Source: Frankiales bacterium (lineage in GTDB: Bacteria; Actinomycetota; Actinomycetes; Mycobacteriales; SCTD01). Taken from it: a stretch of DNA of 64,000 nucleotides. The notes below the pieces were generated by a model that did not search any database, had not been told where the DNA came from, and worked only from the letters and a program-made list of their open reading frames with translations. The position numbers and the translations under genes were made by a program. The stretch is from assembly GCA_025464695.1 (NCBI GenBank), contig JAODNQ010000003.1, forward strand, positions 3,046 through 67,045, in the 5' to 3' direction. Numbering within the stretch: the first letter of the stretch is position 1; every line of letters begins with the position of its first letter. Below are positions 51,110-60,584 of this stretch, one piece after another.

Positions 51110-51136
51110 GCCGGCCACGGGCCGCGGGGAGTCACG

Positions 51137-52216
51137 GTGCAACGCCTGGTCGTGTGCGCCGACGGCACGTGGCGGTCGGAGGACGACCCCGAGGACCGCA
51201 CGAACGTCGAGAAGCTGCGGGACGCCGTCGTGGACGTCGCCTCCGACGGCGCGCGTCAGCCGGTGCACTACCAGTCCGGGGTCGGCACGGGCCGTCGCCT
51301 CGACCACTGGATCGGCGGCGCCTTCGGCGCGGGCCTGTCCCGCAACGTGCAGGCCTGCTACCGATGGCTGGTCGAGCACTACGGGGGTCCGGACTCCGGC
51401 GACCAGCTGTACCTGTTCGGTTTCAGCCGCGGCGCGTTCACCGTCCGGAGCCTGGCCGGCCTGATCCGCAACGTCGGGCTGCTCCAGCCGGCACGCGCCG
51501 ACATGGTCGAGGAGGCCTACGCCCACTACCGCGACCCGGCGCAGGTGTGGCGGCCGGACGGGGTGCGCGCCCTCGCCTTTCGGGAGCAGTTCTCCCGCGA
51601 CGTCCCGCACATTCGCTGCATCGGCGTGTGGGACACCGTGGGTTCCCTCGGCATCCCCACCGTCGGACCGCTCGGTCTCCTCTCCCGCCGCTGGTACGGC
51701 TTCCACGACGTCGAGCTGAGCGGCCGCGTCGAGCACGCCTTCCACGCGCTGGGCATCGACGAGCGACGCCGGGCCTTCCGGCCCACCCTCTGGGAGGCCG
51801 ACGACGCGCACGCGAACGAACAGGAGGTCGAGCAGACCTGGTTCGCGGGAGCCCACTCGGACGTCGGCGGCGGCTACAAGGACTGCGGGCTGTCGGACAC
51901 GACCCTCCTCTGGATGGCCGAGCGCGCCCAGCGTTGCGGTCTGGAGCTCGACCTCCCCGCGCTGCGACCCGCGGTGTGCGCGGCCGACGACGGGCGGATG
52001 CACGACAGCCTGAGCTCCTTCTTCAGACTGCAAGGCACGTACGAGCGGCCCCTCGGCGCTCCTCCCGTCGTCCGGGACGGTCGGACGCTGCGCACGCACG
52101 AGACCGTCTACCCCGGGGTGCTGCGCCGCCGGGAGCTGTGCAAGGAACCGCCGCAGGGGCCCTACGAGCCGACGAACCTCCTCACGCACCTGGCACGTAC
52201 GGCGCCGCCCGCCTAG
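51137..52216 (+). CDS. DUF2235 alpha/beta hydrolase (Tle1-like lipase family)
   Basis: 359 residues from GTG 51137 with GGGGAG upstream. Begins RLVVCADGTWRS, the DUF2235 opening, with the nucleophile elbow GFSRGAF (S97), CIGVWDTVGSLGIP and WFAGAHSDVGGGY (likely catalytic Asp/His region). These hydrolases include phospholipases delivered by type VI secretion, but free-standing actinobacterial copies are common and no T6SS is here. It ends the operon with the heme enzymes, 27 bases after the catalase-related gene, and may supply or process acyl chains. A catalytic triad is likely complete. Confidence 0.9.
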   Translation: MQRLVVCADGTWRSEDDPEDRTNVEKLRDAVVDVASDGARQPVHYQSGVGTGRRLDHWIGGAFGAGLSRNVQACYRWLVEHYGGPDSGDQLYLFGFSRGAFTVRSLAGLIRNVGLLQPARADMVEEAYAHYRDPAQVWRPDGVRALAFREQFSRDVPHIRCIGVWDTVGSLGIPTVGPLGLLSRRWYGFHDVELSGRVEHAFHALGIDERRRAFRPTLWEADDAHANEQEVEQTWFAGAHSDVGGGYKDCGLSDTTLLWMAERAQRCGLELDLPALRPAVCAADDGRMHDSLSSFFRLQGTYERPLGAPPVVRDGRTLRTHETVYPGVLRRRELCKEPPQGPYEPTNLLTHLARTAPPA

Positions 52217-52640
52217 CTGTACTGCCCAGGGACGTTGGTTGAGCGAGTGCGACTGGACGTGCTGGGCCAGACCGCTTCGGCCGGCGGCAGTCGGGGCGGG
52301 CAGGCCCTACGGGCCGACCGCGCGCACCCGCCCCGGTGCGAGCAGGCGGACGGCTCCCGCGTCGGACCGCCGCCGCCCCTGGTTGGACGGCCCAGAGACC
52401 GGCTACGGCCTGACCAGCGGATCTGGACGACGCAGCACGAGGCGTCACGTGCCTGACTCTTGGTCACTGAGTCGGTCACGGGCGTCCAGCAACCCCCTGC
52501 CGTGAGGCACCACCAGACGGACGCCGAGGCCCCCGATCCAGCGTGACGGAGCACCAGTCGGCACGGATCGTCACCCTCCGGCACGTCCTCGCTCCCACTC
52601 CTGACCAGCGGGTTCGAGGCGCTCGTGGCGCACTTCTGCG

Positions 52641-52673
52641 CTGGCCTCTTGTCCCTGGCGGGCAAGAGGCCAG
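52641..52673. repeat. Perfect 11-bp inverted repeat
   Basis: CTGGCCTCTTG (52641-52651) and its exact complement CAAGAGGCCAG (52663-52673) enclose an 11-base loop. It lies over 400 bases past the last operon stop, so it is not an obvious terminator. It could be a small RNA hairpin or a relic of a mobile element end; no target duplication was seen. Confidence 0.6.
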
Positions 52674-52848
52674 GTCCGTCTCCAGGGCCTGTGGTGCGCG
52701 GGTCGGTCACGTACGTCCGCGACGAGGGCTGCGCAGGGCCCTGCCGACATCGGATGACGCGGCACGCGGCAGCACGAGGCGGACAGGACGCCACCGGTCC
52801 AGCAGCAACTCCTCCGAACCCGGGGTCAGCTGCCCGCACCTGGCCTTA

Positions 52849-52874
52849 CGACCACACGACCACACGACCACACG
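52849..52874. repeat. Short tandem repeat, three copies of an 8-bp unit
   Basis: Three head-to-tail copies of CGACCACA plus a partial fourth. Not in a gene. Probably a simple-sequence tract with no special function. Confidence 0.7.
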
Positions 52875-53418
52875 CGCGACAGGACCCCACCTGCGGTCGG
52901 CGCCGTAGCCCGACCCGGGCCTCGGGGCCCGGCGCAGCCGGACGTCCGCGGGCTGCGGCAGGTCCAGGTCGTGTGAGGCCAAGGTGTCCCGGACCTCGGT
53001 CGCGCGGCCAGCCGGCGGAGACCGACGCCGATGTCGGCCGTCCCTCCGCTGCGCCGCTGTGGTTCTGCCCTGGTGCACGACGGCGTCGGTGGCAACGAGC
53101 TGCGGCGCGATCACCATCCAGAGCCTGGGCCGCAGACCAGGTCATCGGTGACCTGCCGGCGGCGATGGCGTTGTTCGCAACGGCCGGCTGCACCGCGCGG
53201 CCCGCCCGGGTGAGCCTTGCCCCAGGAGCACGCCTGCGCCAGTCGGTCCCGGAGGTCGCCCCGACCCCGTCGCCGGGCGACTCCCCCGGGGTCACCACGG
53301 CGTTCACGAAGGTCTGGACGTCCGCCCTGCGCAGCCGAGCCCCTTGCTCCCAAGGCGCAGGTGCGGGACCGTCGCGGCACGCCGGACGAGTCCGGACCCC
53401 AGGACGCGGGGAGTGGTC

Positions 53419-54183
53419 ATGCCCAAGCAGCACGAGCATGCGCACACCGGAGCGGGGGTCGCGGGGCCGCGGGAAGCTGTCTCGGGGCCGCCCGAGCACC
53501 GTCTCCTCATGCTGCAGCGCGCGGCGGGCAACGCGGCCGTCACGGCGCTCGTCCGCCTCGACCAGCAGCGGGCCGCGGCGGTACAGCCGGCGGTGCAGCG
53601 CCTGGTGGCGAACGGCACGCTCTACGTGCAGGGCGACAAGGACACCTTCCTCGACCCGGCCGACCAGAAGGTCTACGTCAAGGCCTACGGCTCGACCGGG
53701 ACGTTGTGGAAGATGAAGGAGGTCCTCGCCGGTGCCTCGCCGACCCTGAGCGCGACGACCCGCGACTACGTCCCCGCGACGGCGTCCTGGCTGGCTGCGG
53801 GTGCCGCACCCCCGAAGGCGGCCGCACCTCTCGGATGGTCGGCCGCGCAGCTGCGGGCTGCCGGGCTGGTCTCGAAGGCGGCCAACCACTACCAGCTCGA
53901 CGCACCTGACTACAACGGCTTCCACGTGCACGTGTCCGCGTACACGTCGGGCAGCCTCGCCGACTCCATCCACGTCAAGTTCGACACCCGGGGCGACGAC
54001 TACCTCAGCTTCTTCTACCGCTTCGACGGCACGCAGCACGGCGGCCAGCGGAAGGCCCTGCAGGTCGCGACCATCGCCGCCTTCACCGGCTGCAGCGTGA
54101 AGGTGGCAGAGGACCGATGGGTGGACGTCCAGGCGCAGTCCGACGCCGTGGCCAACGGCGTGCTGGCGAGGCTCGGCACCTAG
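53419..54183 (+). CDS. LQRxxGNxAV-motif protein of unknown function
   Basis: 254 residues from ATG 53419 with GGGGAG upstream; no signal peptide. The N terminus is His/Gly-rich (KQHEHAHTGAGVAG) and leads to LMLQRAAGNAAVTALVRL (30-47), the same motif as in the protein at 25755. The rest is an alpha/beta domain with YNGFHVHVSAYTSG and DYLSFFYRFDGTQHG, which I do not recognise. Proteins sharing this N-terminal motif in actinobacteria often carry toxin-like or peptidase domains, and some are cargo of contractile injection systems. It stands alone in a gene-poor stretch. Confidence 0.75.
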   Translation: MPKQHEHAHTGAGVAGPREAVSGPPEHRLLMLQRAAGNAAVTALVRLDQQRAAAVQPAVQRLVANGTLYVQGDKDTFLDPADQKVYVKAYGSTGTLWKMKEVLAGASPTLSATTRDYVPATASWLAAGAAPPKAAAPLGWSAAQLRAAGLVSKAANHYQLDAPDYNGFHVHVSAYTSGSLADSIHVKFDTRGDDYLSFFYRFDGTQHGGQRKALQVATIAAFTGCSVKVAEDRWVDVQAQSDAVANGVLARLGT

Positions 54184-54493
54184 CGCCGGGTGCGGTTCGC
54201 CCAGGACGACGACGAGCGTCTCCCGACCCGAGCTGCGTCGAACAGATCGGGCGCACGAGGGTCGGTCTGGTGGCGCCCTCGATGGCGGAGTCGACATCAC
54301 GGGTGTCGAGGGTCACCGCCTGAGTTGCGCGGGCACCCCTCAGCCCGCGGTCGTCCCGGGCTGACCCGAGCTCTCGGTGGGGTGGTGATCGCGGGAGCTG
54401 CTCCACCAGCTGCACGCACGCCTCAGCGTCCGTCACCGGCCTCGTCCCGCAGGCGCCGAGGGCGAGCAACAGGCCGAGCGCAGCAGCGTGCAT
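54083..54493 (-). pseudogene. Possible lipoprotein remnant
   Basis: A 136-codon minus-strand frame starts with a believable lipoprotein signal, HAAALGLLLALGACGTRP (Cys at about residue 15), then TDAEACVQLVEQL, but turns into low-complexity Arg/Pro/Gly sequence after about 40 residues. It also overlaps the end of the plus-strand LQR-motif gene by 101 bases. I read it as a decayed small lipoprotein gene; a short intact one cannot be excluded. Confidence 0.3.
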
Positions 54494-55041
54494 CTCCACC
54501 CCACCACCGCGCCCTCGTGGCAGGGCTGGGCCCAGCTGGTGCAGCGGCCTTCCGCGCATCGTTCGCGTGCGGCCGTGCGTTGGTCAGACCTGCTCCACCG
54601 CGCCCTTCTGTGCCTCCTCAGGGGCGGCGGTCCGCGGTGGAGCAGGACGGTCTCGGCCTGCACCAGGGCCGAGCACGACGGCACCCGGCGCGGGATGTCT
54701 GACGACGACGGTCGCGAAGACGCTGAGGCGGACTCCGCAACCGTGCGACGCGGCCACCGCGTCGAGGACCGCCTGGCCGCCCTCCTGGAGGCACCCCCCG
54801 ACCGTCTGAGCGGACGGGCGGCCAGCGGGCCACGGCGCCTTCGACCGGGTGGCCGCCCCGCTACCAGACCTGCCGCAGGTCCCGACCGGTCACGGGCCGG
54901 ACTGTGCGCAGCGTGCGTCCTCGCGGAGTTGAGCACCGAGCCCACGCCCGTGGCAGTCCGGGCACCGAAGGTCGAGGTGGCAGGCAGTGCACAAGCACTC
55001 CTGGCACCGCTGGGTCGACGGTGCCCGCTCGCTGTCGACCA

Positions 55042-55368
55042 TCACGCGCTTCCTCCGGTCGCCCACCGCAGCGTCCTGCCGCACATGCCCGGGCGACCCC
55101 GAGCAGGCACCCGGCTGAACAGGTACCGGGTGCACCCGCTGCCGTCGGAGCGCGACGGACGCGCCGCGCCCCACCTGTACGGCTGGCCGTCGTGGCGCGC
55201 CGCCTCAGCCCGAGCGCCCCGGCCCCGGCGGGAGGACGTCGAGGCGGCTTGTGCGGCAGGGGCGCTCAGGAGCCCCTGGGCCACGGACGTGGCGGTGAGC
55301 GCGACACACGCGACACCCTGTGCGGACCGGCGACCCAGGTAGCGGGTCAGCGTCCATCTCGGATCGTT
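55042..55368 (-). pseudogene. Decayed NlpC/P60 peptidoglycan hydrolase gene
   Basis: One minus-strand frame shows a signal-peptide-like stretch (VALTATSVAQGLLSAPAAQA, 55329-55240) and then the NlpC/P60 core AARHDGQPYRWGAARPS followed by SDGSGCTRYLFSRV (55203-55108). In live enzymes the second segment reads FDCSGL with the catalytic Cys; here Cys is Gly. The frame is lost on both sides: the only ATG near the start (MDADPLPG) is in another frame, and the sequence after FSRV continues out of frame. This is a gene killed by frameshifts and loss of its nucleophile. Confidence 0.55.
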
Positions 55369-56094
55369 CGTCAACTCGGGGTCCTCCTCGCACGCCTGCA
55401 GGCGAGCCGGTCGGAGGCTCCTCCCGGCTGTCCGCGTGAAGATCGTCTCGATCCCCGCTCCCACCCCGCATGGGCGCAGCGCCCTCGGGTCCCAGGTCAG
55501 GGGGTGGGACTCGACGTCCTGACCGGGCGTGCTGTGCCCGCGACGACCTCGGACAGTGCGAGCGACCCTACACACGCGCAAGCCCGCCGCGCGCCATGAC
55601 GAGACCTGCGGGAGCCGGACCACGTCCTGCCGGCGACCTCCCCGGGTCAGCCCGACGACGAGCTCCTGCACGACCTGCGGCGCCGGCACGCGAGGTCGTC
55701 CCTGGGCCCGGTGGCCCGCGCTGGCGCTGGTGACGGTCGGCTCACGGCGCGCGACCGCCCCGGTACCCAGACCAGCAGGTCACACGTCGCGACGGGACAG
55801 GGTCGCCGCCGCGGCTCCGAGGGCGACGACGACCCGGACGGCCAGGGGTGGTCGACGCGCCGAGCGCGCTGAGGCTGTCAGCCGACGGGCGGGGGGTGCC
55901 GGTACGTACCGGGGCCCACCCCGGACATCAGGGCGGGAGCCACGGCGTCGCGGCAGAGCAGGCCTGGGACGGGCACCTCTGCTCCCCGGCGAGCACGTGT
56001 TCATCGTTATGGTCTGGGAGTGGCGGAGCGGCTGTCGCGACCTCCCGGGTCGTGCGACCGCTGCTCGCCCGCAGCCACGCCGACAGGAGGACCC
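55369..56094. other. Gene-free region upstream of the racemase gene
   Basis: About 725 bases without a supportable gene; with 54494-55041 it forms the rest of a decayed stretch. AGGAGG at 56085-56090 is the ribosome site of the downstream gene. Confidence 0.45.
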
Positions 56095-57192
56095 GTGCCA
56101 GGACCGCTCTCAGGACTGCGCGTCGTCGAGATGGCGGGACTCGGCCCGTGTCCGCACGCCGCCATGGTCCTGGCCGACCTCGGCGCCGACGTCGTCCGCG
56201 TGGACCGCGCCTCCGGTCGCTTCGACCTCAGCGACGCCGACAGCGACGTCCTGCTCCGCGGACGCCGCACTCTCGTCGCCGACCTCAAGTCCCCGGACGG
56301 CGTGGCCCTCGTGCTCGACCTGGTCGAGAAGGCGGACGTCCTGGTCGAGGGTTTCCGCCCAGGCGTCATGGAGCGGCTCGGGCTCGGTCCGGAGCAGTGC
56401 GCGGAGCGCAACCCGCGTCTGGTGTTCGGGCGGATCACCGGCTGGGGCCAGGACGGACCGATGGCGCCGCGGGCCGGGCACGACCTGAACTACCTCGGGC
56501 TGACCGGCAGCCTGGCCGCCATCGGCCGTGCCGGCGAACGGCCGGTGCCGCCGCTCAACCTGGTGGCCGACTTCGGGGGCGGCTCCATGCTGCTCGTCGT
56601 CGGTGTCATGGCGGCGCTGTGGGAGCGGCAGTCGTCGGGACGCGGGCAGGTGGTCGACGCCGCCATGGTCGACGGCGTCGCCCTGCTGTCGCAGATGCTG
56701 TGGTCGTTCCGGGGCCAGGGCCTCTGGGGCGACACGCGCGGCACGAACGCGCTCGACGGCGGGGCGCCGTTCTACGACACCTACCCGTGCAAGGACGGCC
56801 GCTTCGTGGCCGTCGGCGCGATCGAGCCGCAGTTCTTCGCCGCCATGTGCGCGGGGCTCGGCATCGACGACGACGGCCTGCCGTCGTACTTCGACCAGGC
56901 CGGCTGGCCACAGTGGCGTGAGCGCATCGCAACCGCGCTGCTCACCCGGACCCGCGACGAGTGGACTCGGGTGTTCGACGGCGTCGACGCCTGCGTCACC
57001 CCCGTCGTCGAGCTCGCCGAGACGCTGGACCAGCCCCACCTCGCCGCCCGCGGCACGTTCACCGTCGTCGACGGTGTCCAGCAGGCGGCACCCGCGCCGC
57101 GCTTCTCGCGGACGCCGGCGGCAGCCCCCACCGCTCCCCGCCCCGTCAGCCCGGACGCGGAGGAGGTGCTCCGCGACTGGGGCCTGGCCTGA
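56095..57192 (+). CDS. Alpha-methylacyl-CoA racemase-type family III CoA-transferase
   Basis: 365 residues from GTG 56095, preceded by AGGAGG; a longer frame to 56020 lacks family sequence. Residues [27 protein letters not shown] are the usual N terminus split over a strand and helix. H129 (AGHDLNYLG) and D159 (NLVADFGGG) match the catalytic His and Asp of mycobacterial MCR (126 and 156), so racemase or epimerase activity on 2-methylacyl-CoA is favoured over CoA transfer. That step makes branched chains fit for acyl-CoA dehydrogenases, two of which are encoded next to it on the other strand. Confidence 0.9.
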   Translation: MPGPLSGLRVVEMAGLGPCPHAAMVLADLGADVVRVDRASGRFDLSDADSDVLLRGRRTLVADLKSPDGVALVLDLVEKADVLVEGFRPGVMERLGLGPEQCAERNPRLVFGRITGWGQDGPMAPRAGHDLNYLGLTGSLAAIGRAGERPVPPLNLVADFGGGSMLLVVGVMAALWERQSSGRGQVVDAAMVDGVALLSQMLWSFRGQGLWGDTRGTNALDGGAPFYDTYPCKDGRFVAVGAIEPQFFAAMCAGLGIDDDGLPSYFDQAGWPQWRERIATALLTRTRDEWTRVFDGVDACVTPVVELAETLDQPHLAARGTFTVVDGVQQAAPAPRFSRTPAAAPTAPRPVSPDAEEVLRDWGLA

Positions 57193-57569
57193 TCCAGCCG
57201 GGACGACCACGTCATCGCCGCGGGCCTGCCGCGGCCGGTGCCAGCGACACCCGGAGCACGAGGGCCCCAGCGCGGGCAACGGGAGCGTGCACCTCCGACC
57301 GGCACCTGACCAACCGGCCTGGACGACCTCGCCCGCCTCGGAGAGTCACCGGCCGCGACGGGTTCTGCACGTGGACCACCACCCATGAGCGGCCTGTCCT
57401 CGCGCCGCTGGTCGTCGGCCGCCGGGGCCCGCTGGACGCCGGCGTGCCCCCGACGACTGTCGCTCCCACGCGCCGGTGCCCGACCTCGAGCAGACTTCCT
57501 ACGAGGAGCACGCCCCCTCGCCATCGGCGAGGCGTCCGAGGACCGGTCCACCCCCGAGGGCGGGGCCGG
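57193..57569. other. Convergent intergenic region
   Basis: About 380 bases between two convergent stops. A CCGCGG/CCGCGG hairpin with loop GCCTG (57218-57234) just after the racemase stop may serve as a terminator. Nothing else is seen. Confidence 0.4.
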
Positions 57570-58355
57570 TCAGCGACCGGTGTACCGGCCGGGGCGACGC
57601 TCGCGGAAGGCAGCCTGCGCCTCGGCGTAGTCGTCCAGGCGCGACACCACCCCGAAGTGCGACGAGACCATGTCGAAGTGCGTCGGCAGGTCCACCCGCT
57701 CGGCCGAGCGCACCAGACGCTTGATCATCGCGATCTGCACGGGAGGCGCCGCGGCCACGCGCCCGGCGAGCTCGAGGGTGCGCTCCAGCACGACGTCGTC
57801 GTCGTGGACGGAGTTCACGAGGCCGAGGCGCAGGGCCTCGTCGGCGCCGACGACGTCGCCGGTCATCAGCAGCTCCATGGCCTTGCCGGTCCCGACCATC
57901 CGGGGCAACAACCAGGCACCGCCGTCGCCCGGGACAAGCCCGACCTTGATGTAGCCCTCAGACAGACGCACCCCCCGACCGGCGAGACGCATGTCGCACA
58001 GGAGCGCCATGTCGAGGCCGGCGCCGACGGCCACGCCCTGCAGGCAGGCCAGCACCGGCTTGTCCATCGCGAGCAGCGACAGCCCCACCTGGTGCACCCG
58101 GCCCGTGAGCATGGACTTGCGCCCGATCGGCGTGTCCTCGACCTCGGCGAGCGCGGACAGGTCGACGCCGGAGCAGAAGTCGCCGCCGGCACCGGAGACG
58201 ACGACGGCGCGGACGGCGTCGTCCGCCTGGGCCTCCCGCAGCGCCGAGGCCCAGTCGTCCACCATCGCCAGGGTGAAGGCGTTCTTGCGCGCCGGCCGGT
58301 TCAGGGTCAGTCGAGCGACAGCGCCCTCGACCTCGTAGCGCAGCTCCTCGCTCAC
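57570..58355 (-). CDS. Enoyl-CoA hydratase/isomerase family protein
   Basis: 261 residues from GTG 58355 (GTGA overlap with the dehydrogenase stop). Crotonase landmarks: ARKNAFTLAMVDDW, GAGGDFCSGVDLSAL, GVAVGAGLDMALLCDMR and SEGYIKVGLVPGDGGAWLLPR. The first catalytic Glu place is D (GAGLDMAL) and the second has GYIKVG, so it may be an isomerase or hydrolase rather than a plain hydratase. Last gene of the four-gene acyl-CoA operon. Confidence 0.87.
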   Translation of the reverse strand: MSEELRYEVEGAVARLTLNRPARKNAFTLAMVDDWASALREAQADDAVRAVVVSGAGGDFCSGVDLSALAEVEDTPIGRKSMLTGRVHQVGLSLLAMDKPVLACLQGVAVGAGLDMALLCDMRLAGRGVRLSEGYIKVGLVPGDGGAWLLPRMVGTGKAMELLMTGDVVGADEALRLGLVNSVHDDDVVLERTLELAGRVAAAPPVQIAMIKRLVRSAERVDLPTHFDMVSSHFGVVSRLDDYAEAQAAFRERRPGRYTGR

Positions 58356-59416
58356 GCGGGGACCAGCAGAGGCCAGGTGCCCTCGGCCCCGGCCGCCATC
58401 GCCAGGTCGGCGAGCTCCTCGGACCACGTGGCCTCCGACCCCCACTCGGACCGGCAGCTCCAGAGCAGGGTGGTGCTGAAGCGCAGGGCGTGCTCCCGCG
58501 TCATCCCGAGGGCGCCGTGCACCTGGTGGGCGACCGTGGCGCCGACGGAGGCGGCCTGTGCGGTCCGGACCTTCGCGGCGGCCACGGCGAGCGCGGCGCC
58601 GGAGGAGGCCGGGTCGGCCCCCAGCTCGCGGACCGCCCCGTCGACGGCGGCGCGTGCGGCGGCGGTCTCGGCCGCCAGCAGCGCCACCGACTGCTGCACG
58701 GCCTGGAACGCGCCGATGCTCCGGCCGAACTGCTTGCGCTCCCCCGCGTACCGGAGCGTCAGCGCGAGGGCGCGGTCCAGCGCACCGGCGATGAGCAGGG
58801 CTCGCGACAGGGCACCGCGCAGGCGCAGCTCGCGCGCCGTACCGGCCGGGACGGGCACGAGGTCCGCGACCACGACGGCGACGAGGACGTCGTCGCGACC
58901 CTGGCCGTTGAGGTCGTGGCCCTCCACGAGGCGGGCCTGCCGCACAGGCAGGAGGCCCACGTGCTCGCCGCCGTCCGCGTCCCGCGCCAGCAGCACGAGG
59001 GACTCCGCGGTGCGGGCACCGGCCACGCGGGAGAGCACGCCGTCGAGCCGCCACCCGCCCTCGGCCCGGCTCGCCGTGACCTCGCCGTGCCCGGTGGTGA
59101 CCGGACCGGCCGGCAGAGGCGTCCCCGCGACGCCGAGCAGCCAGCCGGCGAGCAGCGAGCTCTCGGCCAGCGGGACGGGAGCGGCGTACTCACCGGCGAC
59201 GCGCAGCACGGTCGCCGCATCGCGCAGTGAGCCACCGCTGCCGCCGACCTCCTCCGGGACGCCCACGAGGGTCAGCCCGTTGTCGTGCAGCACGTCCCAC
59301 AGCCGGAGGTCCGTGCTGCCTTCGGCGGCGGCCAGCCGGGCCGGGGTGCAGTGGTCGTCCAGGACGTCGCGGACCGCGGCCTCGAGCGCTGCCAGGTCCT
59401 CGTCGGTGCTCGTCAT
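58352..59416 (-). CDS. Acyl-CoA dehydrogenase, small subunit of a likely heteromeric pair
   Basis: 354 residues, diverged. LHDNGLTLVGVPEEVGGSGG and LRYAGERKQFGRSIGAFQAVQQ are clear family segments, but the FAD and active-site region is weakly conserved and the C terminus (HQVHGALGMTREHALRFST) has no clear catalytic Glu. Start overlaps the stop of the second dehydrogenase (ATGA). In actinobacteria such tight pairs form alpha2beta2 enzymes in sterol and branched-chain breakdown, with FAD and active site shared between subunits. Confidence 0.88.
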   Translation of the reverse strand: MTSTDEDLAALEAAVRDVLDDHCTPARLAAAEGSTDLRLWDVLHDNGLTLVGVPEEVGGSGGSLRDAATVLRVAGEYAAPVPLAESSLLAGWLLGVAGTPLPAGPVTTGHGEVTASRAEGGWRLDGVLSRVAGARTAESLVLLARDADGGEHVGLLPVRQARLVEGHDLNGQGRDDVLVAVVVADLVPVPAGTARELRLRGALSRALLIAGALDRALALTLRYAGERKQFGRSIGAFQAVQQSVALLAAETAAARAAVDGAVRELGADPASSGAALAVAAAKVRTAQAASVGATVAHQVHGALGMTREHALRFSTTLLWSCRSEWGSEATWSEELADLAMAAGAEGTWPLLVPA

Positions 59417-60582
59417 CGCATCCCCATGCCCCGGGCGACCACGCCGCGGAGGATCTCGTTGGTGCCGCCGCGGATGGTGAAGCCGGGGGCGTGCAGGACG
59501 GCCTGGGCGAGCAGGCGGCTGAGCGGCTCTGCCGAGCCGGGGTCGGGCTCGACGTCGAGCACCAGGCGGGCCGCCTCGACGACCTCCCCCTCGAAGCGGG
59601 TGCCGAGGTCCTTGACCAGCGCGGCCGGGACCTCCTGGGCGACGCCGGACGACAGCGCCGCCGCGATGCCCAGCGACATCTCGCGCAGCGCCCACAGACG
59701 CGCCAGCAGGCTGCCGAGCTCGCGTCGCCCTCGGCCGTCCGTGCGCTCGGCGAGCGCCCCGACCAGGGCGGCGAGCAGGGGGTAGCTGGACAGGAACCGC
59801 TCCGGACCGCTGCGTTCGAAGGCGAGCTCGGAGGTCACCTGGTGCCAGCCGTCGCCGACCTGGCCGAGCACCATGTCGTCCGGCACGAAGACGTCCTCGA
59901 GCAGCACCTCGTTGAAGTGGTGCTCCCCGGTGAGCAGCTCGATGGGGCGGATCGTCACCCCGGGGCTGTCCAGCCGGACGAGGAACTGCGACAGCCCGGC
60001 GTGCCGGCTGCCGCCCTCCTCGAGCGGGGCGGTGCGGGCCAGGACGAAGAAGGCGTGGGCGTGGTGCGCGCCGCTGGTCCAGACCTTCGTGCCGGACACC
60101 GTCCAGCCGCCGTCCACGCGCGTGCCCCTGGTGCGGACGGACGCGAGGTCGGAGCCGCTGTCGGGCTCGCTCATGCCGATGCCGAAGAAGCACTCGCCGC
60201 GGGCGATGGCCGGCAGGAACTCCTGGCGCTGCGCCTCCGTGCCGTACCGCAGGAGGGAGGGGCCGATCTGCCGGTCCGCGATCCAGTGCGCCGCCACGGG
60301 CGCGCCGCTCGCGAGCAGCTCCTCCGTCACCGCGTAGCGCTCGAGGGTCGTCCGGCCGTGGCCGCCGTACTCGACCGGGAGGGTCATGCCCAGCCAGCCC
60401 CGCTCGGCGAGGCGCTTGCTGAACTCCTCGTCCCAGCCGGCCAGCCAGGCGTCGACGCGGGGGACGAACCGGCCGGCCTCGCGCTCCTCGGCGAGGAAGG
60501 CCCGCACCTCGCGGCGCAGCTCCTGCACGGCGTCGGGCACCACGCTCGGTGCTGCTTGCGGGACGATGGACACCACGGTCAC
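59413..60582 (-). CDS. Acyl-CoA dehydrogenase, large subunit of a likely heteromeric pair
   Basis: 389 residues from GTG 60582, two bases after the stop of the upstream crotonase. FAD-binding GIGMSEPDSGSDLASVRT, VSGTKVWTSGAHHAHAFFVL and C-terminal FTIRGGTNEILRGVVARGMG are typical of FadE enzymes. Overlaps the small partner by four bases. The pair is expected to desaturate a branched or side-chain acyl-CoA; the adjacent racemase suggests a 2-methyl-branched substrate. Confidence 0.92.
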   Translation of the reverse strand: MTVVSIVPQAAPSVVPDAVQELRREVRAFLAEEREAGRFVPRVDAWLAGWDEEFSKRLAERGWLGMTLPVEYGGHGRTTLERYAVTEELLASGAPVAAHWIADRQIGPSLLRYGTEAQRQEFLPAIARGECFFGIGMSEPDSGSDLASVRTRGTRVDGGWTVSGTKVWTSGAHHAHAFFVLARTAPLEEGGSRHAGLSQFLVRLDSPGVTIRPIELLTGEHHFNEVLLEDVFVPDDMVLGQVGDGWHQVTSELAFERSGPERFLSSYPLLAALVGALAERTDGRGRRELGSLLARLWALREMSLGIAAALSSGVAQEVPAALVKDLGTRFEGEVVEAARLVLDVEPDPGSAEPLSRLLAQAVLHAPGFTIRGGTNEILRGVVARGMGMR

Positions 60583-60584
60583 GA

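Larger units (their letters stand above)
52217..53418. other. Gene-free, apparently decayed region
   Basis: About 1,200 bases with no protein-like frame on either strand: long frames here are Arg/Gly/Pro/Ser shadows. It holds a perfect 11-bp stem hairpin (52641-52673) and a short tandem repeat (52849-52874). The last bases (GGGGAG, 53408-53413) are the ribosome site of the next gene. Confidence 0.5.

Noticed and set aside
51137..52216. Type VI secretion effector (Tle1) reading of the DUF2235 gene
   Set aside because: The fold fits, but no T6SS, VgrG or immunity gene is nearby and the operon context is heme/lipid enzymes.
54582..54590. GGTCAGACC, an exact copy of the operator core
   Set aside because: Lies in a decayed, gene-poor stretch with no start codon nearby; such a core is expected a few times by chance.
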